A stretch of 64,000 nt of DNA, from NCBI GenBank assembly GCA_002104905.1, contig MCFE01000276.1:41112-105111 (forward strand). Reading direction: 5' to 3'. This document shows positions 35,093 to 46,179 of this stretch, in pieces (within the stretch, counting starts at the first letter, position 1; each line of letters opens with the position of its first letter). The notes below the pieces were generated by a model. That model was not told the DNA's origin. It worked only from the letters and a program-made list of their open reading frames with translations, and searched no databases. This DNA comes from Basidiobolus meristosporus CBS 931.73 (taxonomy: Eukaryota > Basidiobolomycota > Basidiobolomycetes > Basidiobolales > Basidiobolaceae). A program made the translations under genes and the position numbers.

Positions 35093-35311
35093 ATGCCTTC
35101 AGTGAAGTTTTGGAACATTAACAGGCACACCAAGAGCTTGCAGCACCTCTTCAAGAGCAGTGCTCAAGAAAATGCACCGGGAAGTTGCAAGAATTTATTG
35201 CAACGACTGGCAAATGAAGTGCTAGACCTTGCAGTGCCAGCTGAAGACCAGGACATGTGGGAACCAGTGAATGAACAGTGGCATAAACTTGTTGGGTTCC
35301 CACCACAGTAG
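35093..35311 (+). CDS. Small conserved ORF downstream of Tnp2 ORF1
   Basis: This 72-codon ORF starts MPSVKFWNIN and ends LVGFPPQ. It includes SLQHLFKSSAQE and DLAVPAEDQDMWEP. The same segment follows the conserved TGA of ORF1 in T1, T2, T4 and T6, with some copies damaged. It is either a separate small protein or the last exon of ORF1 after splicing out the TGA. Its function is unknown, and I do not recognise the family. Confidence 0.5.
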   Translation: MPSVKFWNINRHTKSLQHLFKSSAQENAPGSCKNLLQRLANEVLDLAVPAEDQDMWEPVNEQWHKLVGFPPQ

Positions 35312-35802
35312 TGGAACCAGAGGGTTAAAGCAGAAATACTTATTGTGTGGTGGATTTTAATGGAGCTACCTGTTGAGTGTGGGGTTGGGCTTAATGTTAG
35401 TGTAGGGTATAGAGACGTGTATAGGTCAATACAATTGGCAATTAAGGTACCACTGAAGTTTCAACAGAAATGAATCCATATGTATGCATCAAAAGTAAGT
35501 GTAACGACTGAGTCAGGAAGTAAGGAGTGTTAAAAGAGGCAACAGCCAATCAATGCACACAAATGTAGGAGGCAATAGAGTGTCTGGGATCAGAAAGTGG
35601 GCAAATAGGCAGGGAATCAATCAAAAGCCACTTATTCATTGTTGTGTTGAAAAATTTTGACTATGTTTTTTGGGAAATTTGGGGCGCAATTATTTTCAAT
35701 GGTCTCTGGACAGTATCCAGATGAGATCAGTACCTCTTAGTCACAGGACTTTAACTCTGTGATGGCCTTTTGATGGGATCATCTCAATAATTTTTCAAAG
35801 GG

Positions 35803-36789
35803 CTTGAAATGCCCCATGCACAACTTGGTTGTCAAAATAGGGATATGGTTGAAAAGCAAAGCATTGCCTCCAGAGGAAAGCTTTTGCTTAAATGAACACC
35901 CTCTATCTTGAGTATCTCTAGTTTTCAATTAATTCTATATTCTTGCTGATGGCTTATATCTTGCCAACTATCCTGCAATTACATGCTGACTTCTGTACGT
36001 TCTCTCTGTGGAATTTTTGTTCTGCTTGAAAGCATACAAAGTTCATTCAGCAATGGATACAGGGAGCTATCCTGGTTGGAGAGTAATTTAGACCCTGATA
36101 CCAGTGATACTACCATCCAATTTTGGCTCTGTTACTATAAGATAGATGGCAGTTTGAAGTTGATGAAAATCAGTGGCCAGCTAGATGCGGCTGAAGGGTA
36201 CTTATGTAATGAGAATCCTTCAAGTGCCAAGGCAAAGGCATGGTCAAACACACCTTCAAAGTAGCCGTTGCTTCTTAGCTGTTTATTGTGTGTACCATCA
36301 ACTATATGGATAGGTTTAAGCTTGATTGATACTGAGTGCAGTATAGTATAGCATTGGAATATTTGTTGGACTGCATAGGCTTCTTTAGACAGGGTATCAC
36401 TGAAGTATACCCACAGTGTGAATAATGTTTTCACCCAGTGGTGGTAGATTCCAGACAAGTTGGACACCTTGCAATGGTGGCATTCCTCATGTGAATGCCA
36501 TGCAACTGTTGCCACATGATGGTATTAGGATGCTCTCTGGGTCATATTTTGCCAGCTGCATGATAGTTGTCCATCTCTACCACATACATTGGAAGTTTCA
36601 TCCTGGGATGATTTTGACAAAAAGTTCTAGTTAATCCTCAAAGCCCTCATTACTATTACTAGAGGAATTGCACTACTTCTCTAGCCACAACTTCACATCA
36701 TTCACCAGTAAATGGATTACTAGGCTCACTTGACTCTATAAAGTATCCTTGGCTCTTTTTCCACAAATGTTATCCCATTGCATATTGAG
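35803..36789 (-). pseudogene. Tnp2 transposase fragment between T3 and T4
   Basis: A minus-strand fragment covers the GHFKLNEP-like region (35810), the core near 36050-36200 (NLDSYL-type and SCWPLIF) and upstream parts to 36780. The HNGWYCC segment is deleted near 36002. At 36790 it meets the subterminal region of T4 without terminal repeats. Confidence 0.7.
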
Positions 36790-37079
36790 ATATTGGTTCC
36801 CTGCCAACTTGTTCACTTTCTAATTGAAGACATTCATTTACCTCCAATGTTTGGGCAAATTGACTGGCTATTGCCTCCTTTTGACAATCCTTTCTTACTG
36901 ACTCAATTGTTTCTCTTACTTTTCATGTGTACAAATAGATTTATTTCTGTTGAAACTTCAGTTGAACCTCAATTGCCAATTGTATTGACCTATACTAGTC
37001 CCTATAACCTACACTAACATTAAGCTCAACCCCACACTCATCATGTAGCTCCATTAAGATCCACCATTCAATAATTGTT

Positions 37080-38985
37080 TCTGCTGTAATGCTCTGTTTC
37101 CATTACTTTGACAGGAACCCTGCAGCTTTATGCCACTGTTCATTCACCAGTTCCCATACCTCCTGGTCTTCAGCCAGCACTGCAAGGTCTGGCACCTCAT
37201 TTACCAGTCTTTGCAATACATCCTTACAATATTCTTGTACCTATTCTTGAGTACTGCTTGTGAATTAGTGCTGCAACCTCTTGGTGTGTGTATTAATGTT
37301 CCAAAATTCCTCTGATGGCATTGTAATAGTCTTTCAAGCTCTCAATGTTGTAGCCTTGTCTGCCAGTGGGATCTCCACTTTGTCAACAATGAAGGACATG
37401 GAGGCTGTTATAGACAAATTGCCTTTTTCTGCAAGCTTGTCTTCCTTGCTGGAGTGTAGCTAAAATGGCTGCACTTCCAACTCTTGTGAAAACAGCTGCT
37501 TTCTTGTTGGTATTTCTTCTTGGCTATGATGGGATTCAGTCTGTTCTGGGCTTATGGCATTAATTGGCAAGAACTTGTGGCATTAATTGAATTGAACTGC
37601 AGTTTTTTTGATTTGCCTTCTTGTCTCAGGCTTGGGTATACACTTTTCCCTTTACCTTTTCCTTTATCACTGCCAGGTCTTTCCTGCTACTTTGTCCAAG
37701 TACTTCTTGTAATGAACTATGTTATCTCCTTTATAAATTCTGCTCTGATGCATCTGTTTTGGCCTGCTGTCCCTTGCTGGCACTCTTTTAGCAACTTGGC
37801 ATTTCTTTACCACTTGTTTTAAGCTCTGAGCCGTAGTTGTGACAGGCTCCTGTGAGAGCTGCAGGTTATTATAACCATCAGATCCTTCACTGCTACTTTG
37901 ACTGAGTGCTTTTTGAGTGGTAATACGCTTTTTCCCTAATATATGTTGTGCTGGTGCATACATGTCTGCCTGCTTGTCCTTAATTGGTACTCTTCCAGCT
38001 ACGTGACATCTCTTTGACACTTGTTTGGAACTTTTGGCCCTGCTTGTACTGGGCTCTTGAGGAAGCCACTGGTGTTTAGCCATGGCACCCTTGTTCTACT
38101 GCCTTTGATTATTTCTGCTATTCTTAAGATACTTTCTTAGCACACTAATGCTGGCCCACAATTTGTTTGCCTGTTTGAATCCAGCATAATGCTCATGGGA
38201 CAAGTCAAGGGCATTCTGCTTGTCCTTGAGTTCCTGATGGCTCCATGGTATGCTGGCCTTAAGGTGATGGCATGCTAGACTTCTTGCAACCTCTTGAATA
38301 TTAGCCCACTCTTTATGATTGTACTCAACAGCTTCATGAATCTTCAACATCTTTGGGCTTTTACACTTTGATATAAACACCATATTGTCTCCCTCCCATG
38401 CTGTGATAGGTTTTTCTGTGGGCTTTATCTTTGGGCACTGTTGTTGTGTTTCAACAACTGTATGGTGTTTCTCCACTGCTACATTGGGAAATGACTTAAT
38501 TCTTGGCTGTGTCATCAAGCTACTTGAGTTCCTTGTTTGCAGCTAAGATACTGCTTTCTCTACCTTGGATATTGATTACTCCAGATGTATTATTCACTCA
38601 TCCTGTTTCTAGACTATTTCCTGATTTCTATAAGCCATTGCATCTGTCCTACCAGCCACTGCACCTAATTGCTTCAATAATGCTTTGGTATAAGTCAACA
38701 GCATACTTGCTAATATGGGTGGTGGTGATGTTATGACAGCCTCTAGCTGCTCTTCAACTGAAGTTTCTGCATCTGCTACACTTTTATCTGCCTGAGCATA
38801 ATGGTCAGCTTGTGGCTCTGCAGAAGTTCTCTATTGCTTACCTGACTAAGCACCTAAGGAGTCCACATTTTTACCTTCAGTGGGCATACTGTCATCATGG
38901 TCTTTTTTGGATGTAACCTTGCTTGTTGCACTGAATATCAATGCAAGCTGTTGTCTGGCTCTTCTTCTGCTGCCATGAGCAGTGG
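37080..38985 (-). pseudogene. Tnp2-element accessory ORF1, copy T4
   Basis: Open pieces at 38518-38096 (140 codons, including KPTEKPITAWEGDN and HHLKASIPWSHQELK) and 38083-37667 (138 codons with both basic repeat blocks) cover most of the protein. They are separated by one stop. The N-terminal ARQQLALIFSATSK region is near 38975. The C-terminal part near 37500-37340 is frameshifted, and the downstream small ORF region follows to about 37080. Confidence 0.72.
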
Positions 38986-39520
38986 GGTTTGACTGGGAAT
39001 CACACAACTTTACTTTGTTTTTTGGCAGCATATATATGGAGGTGAGAGAAACCAAAGGGGCAGTAGTGCTACAAATATGTGGGTATGTGGTGCCACAACT
39101 TTATTTATCATGCATACCATGACAGGTTATCATTGAATCCTACATTCATGTGCGTGCAATATCTCAAATGCATGACTGTCTTAAAATTACATGAGTATTT
39201 GCCAAAAAGTGATATAATGATGTCATACTGTAGAAGGACAAACTGTTTTCCCCATAAACAAGACTACTTTGATTCTATGCCATAAGAGAAGAGACAAAAG
39301 ACCATGTGGCTATTGTAGCAAGCCTCTTAGTCGTGAAGCATGCACATAGAGTAGGAAGTACTACAAGGATCACAGCCAGTCTTTTGCCACACAAGTCATA
39401 TTTGACCATTCATCAGTCACTACTGTACCAACACTATCTTGCCAGCCAGTTGATACTTCTTTATTGGCACCTGGCCATCTTTGTAACCATGTGCAAACTG
39501 AGTCAGGTGAGTTTGTGATG

Positions 39521-39983
39521 CCTTTTGGCTTAGCCCAGCCTTCTGAATATGACAGGCAGAGTAATAGCTCTGAAGAAGCTGGCTCACTGATGGATTGTGA
39601 GACTATTTCCCCTAACAACAGACCCTATGAAAAATAATTTGGTCCTGCAGGTAAATTAATCCAGATCAGCTGTCAGGATCCCATTTGGATACTGATATAA
39701 TAACAGCAGCTTGGAATTAGTCACTCTCCTGACAGTATTATGACCGGATCACAACGGTGTTTAGCTAATTTTACTGCCAAATAAAGTTAAAAAACTTGAT
39801 GGGGTTTGATTGGTGCTGTAGCATTAATTGCATGGCATTATCACAGTCTTAATGCACTCTACAAATATTCTAAATAGATCTGACTGGGCAGTACATCATT
39901 TGCCTCTTATGTCAAAAAACTTGACAGTGTTATGATGGCTTCATTGCAAGTCACTGATGGCATTTTCATGGCAGTAAAGTGAC
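39521..39983 (+). repeat. 463-bp inverted repeat, left copy
   Basis: It is the reverse complement of about 43964-44426 with one difference that I could find. It contains the junction ACAACAGA|CCCTATGAAAAATAATT, where a Tnp2 terminus adjoins transposase N-terminal coding sequence. Sequence upstream of 39521 is still homologous but clearly more diverged. Confidence 0.88.
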
Positions 39984-40737
39984 ATGCAGAGTGATAGCTC
40001 TGATAAAGAGGGTTCACTGATGGATTTTGAGCCTATCTCCCCAAAAACGGTACCATGCATGAGCCTGGTCATATCCCAATATGCAATAAGAGAGCACCTG
40101 TTGAAGCAAATGCCAAGGATACTTTATGGAGCCAAGCAAGCTCAGTAATCCACCTACTGCTGAAGGATGTAATGATGTGGCTAGAGAAGTGGCACATTTG
40201 CACTAATATCAGTAATGGGGGCTTCAAGATTATATGACCACTTCTGGCAAAAATCATTCTGGGATGCAACTAACCATGTGCATGGTACAAGTGGACAGCC
40301 ATCATGTGGCTGGCAGCATATGGCCCAGAGACTGTCCTGGCTCCATTGTGTGTCAACAGTTGCCTGGCATTTACTTCCAAAAATGCCACCATTGCAACAT
40401 GCTCAGTTTCTCAGGAAACCACTACCATTGCTGGAAAATATTTTTCACCCTCTGGATGAATTCCAGCTAAACCCCATCTTAAGAAGCTCATCCAGTCTGA
40501 TAGATATTGCAAAGCTATAAAGTACTGCACTCATTATCAATCAGGTGCAAACATATTGAATGTATATGATGGCAAACATTACAAACAGTTAAGAAGCAAG
40601 GGTTACTTTGAAGGTATGTATAACCATGCCTATGCCTTAGCACCTAGTGGATCCTCATTAAATAGGTACTCTAATAGCAAATCCTGCTGGCCACTGATTC
40701 TCATCAACCTGAATCTGCCAGCTATTTTACAGCAAGG

Positions 40738-41534
40738 TGGTGTAGAGGTACTCCTGGGAAAAGCTACACAACTCAAGGTGTGTGAGGTGTCTGATGGGTG
40801 CAATAACCTCGGTGTCTAAACAGCTGGTGTCTTTGTCAATATGTCACTATGGTAAAACTCCTGCTTCTCTAGCTTCCTTGATGCTTGAAGTGTCTTCAAA
40901 GGTAACTTTAAGTCTTGTGCACTACCCTGAAAAGCTCTTTGATGGCAATTCTGAGGTGTTACAGTTAAAGGTAGGTGTAGTGATCAACTGCTAATCTATA
41001 AGGGGAAAGTGTGGCTCATAGAAGGGATGATTATTGATGAGGGATTGACTTCCCTTAGATACTTTTCCTAATTGCCAAGTGATTACCAATGACAAGGTTC
41101 TAGAATATTTCAGGATTCAGTGGAATTCTTGATGACATAACAATGAGCTAAAAATATGCAAAGAAGGTCCTGGTAGGTTCTAAAGGGCACAGCACATCCT
41201 ACCAATAAGGGATCAGTAGTCTGAAAACTGTGTAACATCAAGATACCATATAAGGTACTTAAAGGCTAGAGATGGTAACACAGAATTGTGTTGTGTGTCA
41301 TGGGAACTGATGTGGGTACTTGCCTAATGGAGATACATATACAGATCACAAATCAGAATAACATCTGGGATAACTAATGCTAATAACTAATCAGGGTAAA
41401 TATCATATGGAGATAATACTAAAAACATGCTTACCAGAAGAATGGGATAATGCTGATAAGATAAATATGGATAAGTACATCATAATAGCTATATGTATAT
41501 ACTTGTCTGTGGAAGGTAGATATACCCTACCACA
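40738..41534 (-). repeat. Solo LTR, ACCACCACA family
   Basis: This 797-bp LTR matches 49080-49881 in the opposite orientation. The flanks are AAGG (40734-40737) and ATGG (41535-41538), a probable 4-bp duplication with one change. The terminal TG of the left end is partly lost. It interrupts the T4 transposase between the SCWPLI and NLMVV segments. Confidence 0.82.
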
Positions 41535-42615
41535 ATGGTATCAGAGCAAAAATCTGATGGTAGTCTCACTGGTTTCTGGGCATAAATCACTGTCCAACCT
41601 GGATAGCTGCCTGTATCAAATGGAGGATGAAATTTGTATGCTTTACAGTGGGATAACTGCAAAAGGCTGCTATGTCAAAGCTCAATTTACTATCTGTATT
41701 GGTGATACCCCAGCTATCAGCCAGATAGCCAGCTTTTCTGGGCACAATGGATGGTACTGTTGTCCAATGTGTGAGTTCCAGGGGATTTACTCCATAACTC
41801 ACACTCACTATTATTACCCAAGCACCAACACTAAGAATATCATCTTCCAACCAAGAGAACATACAGATGTCAGCATGCAATTGTAGCAAAGTTGGTAAAC
41901 TATAAGTCATTGGCCAGAATCTAGAATTATCTAGAAACTGGATATGGTTAAGATTGAGGTTATCTGTTGGAGCAAAAACCTTTCACTAAGAGCAATGCAT
42001 TTGCTTTCCAACAATATTCCTATACTGAGACTACGTTTTCATGGGGCATTTCAGGCTAAATGAGCACTTTGAGATGCCAGAGAAATTGAGAATAGTTGGC
42101 AAGATATTACAGAGTATCCACTACCCTGAATACTTCTTACAGGCTCCAATCAATACTCATGTTCAAATGCTATCATACAAATGCAAAGACTGGATGAACT
42201 GGATATATATTTATTCAAGTGGCCTACCAAAGCCATTCCTACCCAGAGTGCATTGGGAGCATTTGGAGTCATATGTGGATGTTGTAGGAATATTGATTTA
42301 GAGGCAGATCACCAATGCCAACTTGGCACATCTGCAGCTGTTGTGCAAGGAATTTGTGACAGGATTTGAGCAGCTATTCTGCTAACATAAAGCTGAATGG
42401 ATAGATCTCTGCCATTATTGTATCCATTCTCAACTCCATCTTGCTTGATATATGGAGAACATTGGGCCTTGCTTCACCTTGTGGGAGCTTCCTATGGAGT
42501 GGATGTGTGGGGAAATAGACAGACAAGTCAAGTTGCAGGTACTATCATATCCCAATTTCATTAAGAATATTACCTTCAAGTCCATGATAGATGTGATGAG
42601 TTGGTACATGGAGGA

Positions 42616-43289
42616 TGTTTTGCATCAATATCTAAAACTTGGCCAATTTCACTCAGTTAAATCTAGTACCCTAACTGATTTTCCCTAACCCCAACATAAC
42701 TAATACCTGTTATGGTTTATTTTATCACTTCTCAGAATCTATGTTTAGCTGCCACACCTGATCAATATTCATGTGGTCATTACATCCTTGACTGATCTGC
42801 TAAGCCTTTCCAAGTGATTAGTCAACTGAGATTTATCCAACCACTTAGCAGTTGCCAAAACATCAGCTGCTTAATGATGCAATTTTTCATTTATTTTATG
42901 CACCTATTAACACCCCAACAGACTTCAATTAGTCCAGTCTCTTGGCACCTACTAATGCAACTCAATCAGAAAAGTATAAATAAAGTTTACTGAGCCTTTT
43001 TGTTTAGTGTGTGTCTCAACAAAATTAACAATTCAACAAATCCATTCTAGCTTCTACCCAAGCTTAGGATATCTAGTACTCTCAAGAATACCAAACCTAG
43101 CCTGCATAGCAAACCTACTCTGTTGCCTTTATAGCCCAATTCAGCTATATATAAGACCAATATTAGACCAGAGCCTCTCTGCTGATATTTCTGGCACTCT
43201 TGACAATTCTAAGACTCTGCGCTTAGTTGTCACTTAGGTTCAGTTAGCTCATTCAAGAGTTTTATTACAATTTTCTCTTGGATACAACA
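42616..43289 (+). repeat. Solo LTR, another family, with perfect TSD
   Basis: This is 674 bp from TGTTTTGCATCAATATC to TTGGATACAACA, flanked by GAGGA at 42611-42615 and 43290-43294. A TATAAATAAAG box is near 42976 and TATATATAAG near 43148. It interrupts the T4 transposase at its MEDSQKEF-equivalent point. No other copy is in the window, and the orientation is tentative. Confidence 0.85.
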
Positions 43290-43963
43290 GAGGACAACTA
43301 GGAAGAGTTGGAAAATTCTGAGGACAGATGTGCACATGGAGACACCCATGCCTATGGAATTAAGAAGCTAAGCAGACCTAATGAGTGGTAATCAGTCAAT
43401 GCAAAGTTGAGTTGGGTGCAATAAGCAACTAATTTCTATTAGGAAAGCTCTATCAAAATATGTGGGTTTCTCTTGGTCACAAGCCAACTTCTACACCATT
43501 CAATGTGGAATTAACACAAGCAAGAGCCAGAATGCACCTTTAAGGAGGACTGGAATCCAGCAGAGAAAATGAGTATAGTGGCTCCACACCAGAAGGTTCC
43601 TAGCATATATTCAGGAGGTATTCATGGGAGAAGTGGTGGCAACCAAGCATATGTATGCAAGATATTTATGTTACCAGCTGTACAAGTTATATGGCTACTT
43701 TGTGAGTATCACATAAAAAAGCCACAAAGTTGAGGCAATAGAAGTATGTCAGTTGAGGCAGGTGTGCACATTTTTAGAGGATACTAAGCAGGATGCCATA
43801 GTTTTTTTGATTCAAACTATATGTGGAATACCCAAGGTAGTAGTGGGTAAGCAAATAAAGAGGGGTAAATCTACAGTGTAATATACAAATTGCACAAGGG
43901 GAGGTAGAAAAAAAAATACCATTTGGTGAATTGGTATGGTAGCATTATGCAAAACTAGCTGTA

Positions 43964-44426
43964 GGTCACTTTACTGCCATGAAAATGCCATCAGTGACTT
44001 GCAATGAAGCCGTCATAACACTGTCAAGTTTTTTGACATAAGAGGCAAATGATGTACTGCCCAGTCAGATCTATTTAGAATATTTGTAGAGTGCATTAAG
44101 ACTGTGATAATGCCATGCAATTAATGCTACAGCACCAATCAAACCCCATCAAGTTTTTTAACTTTATTTGGCAGTAAAATTAGCTAAACACCGTTGTGAT
44201 CCGGTCATAATACTGTCAGGAGAGTGACTAATTCCAAGCTGCTGTTATTATATCAGTATCCAAATGGGATCCTGACAGCTGATCTGGATTAATTTACCTG
44301 CAGGACCAAATTATTTTTCATAGGGTCTGTTGTTAGGGGAAATAGTCTCACAATCCATCAGTGAGCCAGCTTCTTCAGAGCTATTACTCTGCCTGTCATA
44401 TTCAGAAGGCTGGGCTAAGCCAAAAG
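43964..44426 (-). repeat. 463-bp inverted repeat, right copy
   Basis: This is the partner of 39521-39983, about 4 kb away in inverted orientation. It spans the right terminus of T4 (44325) and about 100 bp of the adjacent T5 transposase. Confidence 0.88.
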
Positions 44427-45174
44427 GTGTCACAAGCTTGCCTGACTCAGTTTGCACATGGTTACAAAGATGGCCAGGTGCCAATATAGAAGTATCAGCT
44501 GGCTAGCAAGATATTGCTGGTACAGTAGTGACTGATGACTGGTCAACTATGACTTGTGTAGCAAAACACTGGCTATGCTCCTTGTAATACTTCCTATGAT
44601 GTCTGCATGCTTCATGGCTGAGAAGCTTGTTACAATAGCCACATGGCCTTCTTTCTCTTCTCTTACGGCATTGAATCAAAGTGGTTCTTTTTATGAGGCA
44701 AACAGTTTGTTACTTAACATAGTAATGCTGCTATATCATTCCTTTGTCAATACTAATGTGATTTAAAACAGTCATGTATTTGAGACATTCCATCCAAAGG
44801 AATATAAGATTTTATGATGACACAATACACTAAGCATTATAAAGAATGCTCTGGCACCACATACAAATGTATATGTAATAGCATTTCCCCTCTGGTTTGA
44901 CTTACTCTCATTTATATGTTGCCAATACATGAAGCAAAGTTGTCTGGTTCCCCACCTAACCCCATGGATGACAACAGCTTGCTCTGACATTCGGTGCTAC
45001 AAGCTGGGTTGCAACCAAAAAAGACCCTATAGATGGTGTGCACATTGAAGGTAATAATGCAGACTCCTCAGGCTCTCAATCAGGTAGGCAATGGTGTATC
45101 TCTGCAGAGCCAAAAGCTAACCATAACCCTCAGGCAGATGAAAGTTTACTAAAGCAGTACCTCCAGGTGAAGAC
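44326..45174. mobile_element. Tnp2 element T5, central fragment
   Basis: It holds the transposase N-terminal region on the minus strand (44326-44800), the shared upstream region, and the first part of ORF1 on the plus strand (about 44990-45174). T4 appears to have inserted into its transposase at 44326. The right side stops where the G-rich block begins. Confidence 0.75.
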
Positions 45175-45985
45175 TGTGGGTTATTACTAACTGTACCTGG
45201 TGAGTGGGAGAGCTTGTAGGTCAAGTCAGTACCACTTGGTTCAGAATAGCTTCCAATAAATGTTTGCAAGGTAATAAAGGCTTTGTGTTTATTTTGTCCA
45301 AATCCTCTTGTCCTCTCACTTGGCTCAATTGGGTAGATATATATATCACTTGGGGGCTTAGATAATAGTCAATGAGTTATAAAATAGGGGTGTGAACACC
45401 TTCCTGTTATGGTAAGTGTTTTAACTAGATAAGGGCAGGGATAGGAGGGAGGGCGCAGGGGGGAGTCATAGGGAGGATACCGTGGGACTTTGGGTAGGAC
45501 TCTGGGGAGAACTCTTGGGCAAGGAGTGGGTACTGCATTTAGTACTCACATATCCCGGGGGTTAAGAGGGAGCTTTGTCCTCAAAGTTCTTTTGACTAAC
45601 TTGCTTCTCCAGGGTCAATTCTGTTTGCAGAGAATGGGGAGTCACCATAGTACCATTGCTGGTTGTCACTTGTGAGGGGGTTGTGGGCAAATATCTGAAA
45701 CCATTTGGTGGCAGAGTGGGGTGCAGCTTGCATTGCTCAAGGGATGTTTTCTACAGAGCCAAATAGTTGGCAAACCTTAGGGTTCTGGGTAAGTTCCTTG
45801 GGAGGGTTGGAGTACAAGAAAAGGTGCAATAGCGCAATAAAGTCTTGCTTCTTTATCTTGCAAACATTGTTGGGGCTTGTTCTTTTTGTATTCAATATGA
45901 TGGCAGGGGACCTCCTGAAGAGGGCATACACTCAGATGGCAGTCACCTGTTGTTGGTAACATGTTTTTGCTTGTTCTGAGACATA
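45175..45985 (+). other. G-rich block, possible LTR of another family
   Basis: It is markedly richer in G than its surroundings (for example GGGAGGGCGCAGGGGGGAG near 45447) and has no homology to other parts of the window. It starts TGTGGGTTATTAC at 45175. It has a TATATATATCAC box near 45335 and AATAAAG near 45836, and CTTGCAAACA at 45866 could be an LTR end. I see no target duplication. Two ORFs of 61 and 84 codons (45490, 45705) show no recognisable motif. Confidence 0.4.
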
Positions 45986-46179
45986 AGACTTGTTTTGTTG
46001 GATAGTGCCACATAGTGCCAGCCTGTTTATAGTGCCGGATTGATCCGGCACCATATGACACTATCTGGCACTATAATTTCTACCATGATGCCAGTGGTAT
46101 GATACAGCTACTGGTAATTTTACTCAATCTTATTTATGTTGCTCAGAATGGTGCTTTACTTGCTTTATTTACTTTTCAT

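Larger units (their letters stand above)
31012..35802. mobile_element. Tnp2 element T3, both ends present
   Basis: The left end is a decayed terminal repeat (ATAAAGATAATTTAGT near 31021). The right end is the complement of CCCTTTGAAAAATTATTGAG, finishing at 35802. The transposase runs leftward and ORF1 rightward from about 33480-33660. A deletion at about 32703 removes the transposase core. The flanks are Copia on the left and another Tnp2 transposase on the right, so no target duplication can be assigned. Confidence 0.8.
39300..43900 (+). pseudogene. Tnp2 transposase, copy T4
   Basis: The zinc-finger region is at about 39305 and the acidic region near 39480. The latter breaks at 39623, where a terminal repeat block sits, and restarts at 39984. 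SKSCWPLILINLNLP is at about 40680. After the LTR a 169-codon open frame (41377-41886) contains the core: NLMVVSLVSG, DTPAISQIASFSGHNG and THTHYYYPSTNTKN. The frame continues in pieces to 42615, then past the second LTR to the C-terminal region near 43470-43850. Several stops are present. Confidence 0.75.
36790..44325. mobile_element. Tnp2 element T4
   Basis: ORF1 runs leftward from about 38980 and the transposase rightward from about 39300. The left end stops about 190 bp short of the terminus. The right terminus is the complement of CCCTATGAAAAATAATTTGG, ending at 44325. Later changes are an inverted 463-bp block (39521-39983), a solo LTR on the minus strand (40738-41534) and a solo LTR at 42616-43289. 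Confidence 0.78.

Noticed and set aside
39623-39983. Independent MITE of about 360 bp with CCCTATG end
   Set aside because: Only one end is a terminal repeat and the other side has no inverted partner. The block is an inverted copy of the T4 right end and its junction.
45490-45675. Host-gene exon in the G-rich block
   Set aside because: The frame is short, low in complexity (repeated GRTLG), has no recognisable domain and no neighbouring exons.
46009-46085. Short GTGCCA/TGGCAC repeats as a CRISPR array or satellite
   Set aside because: The spacing is irregular and the repeats are palindromic subterminal motifs of Harbinger elements, matching 24966-25048.
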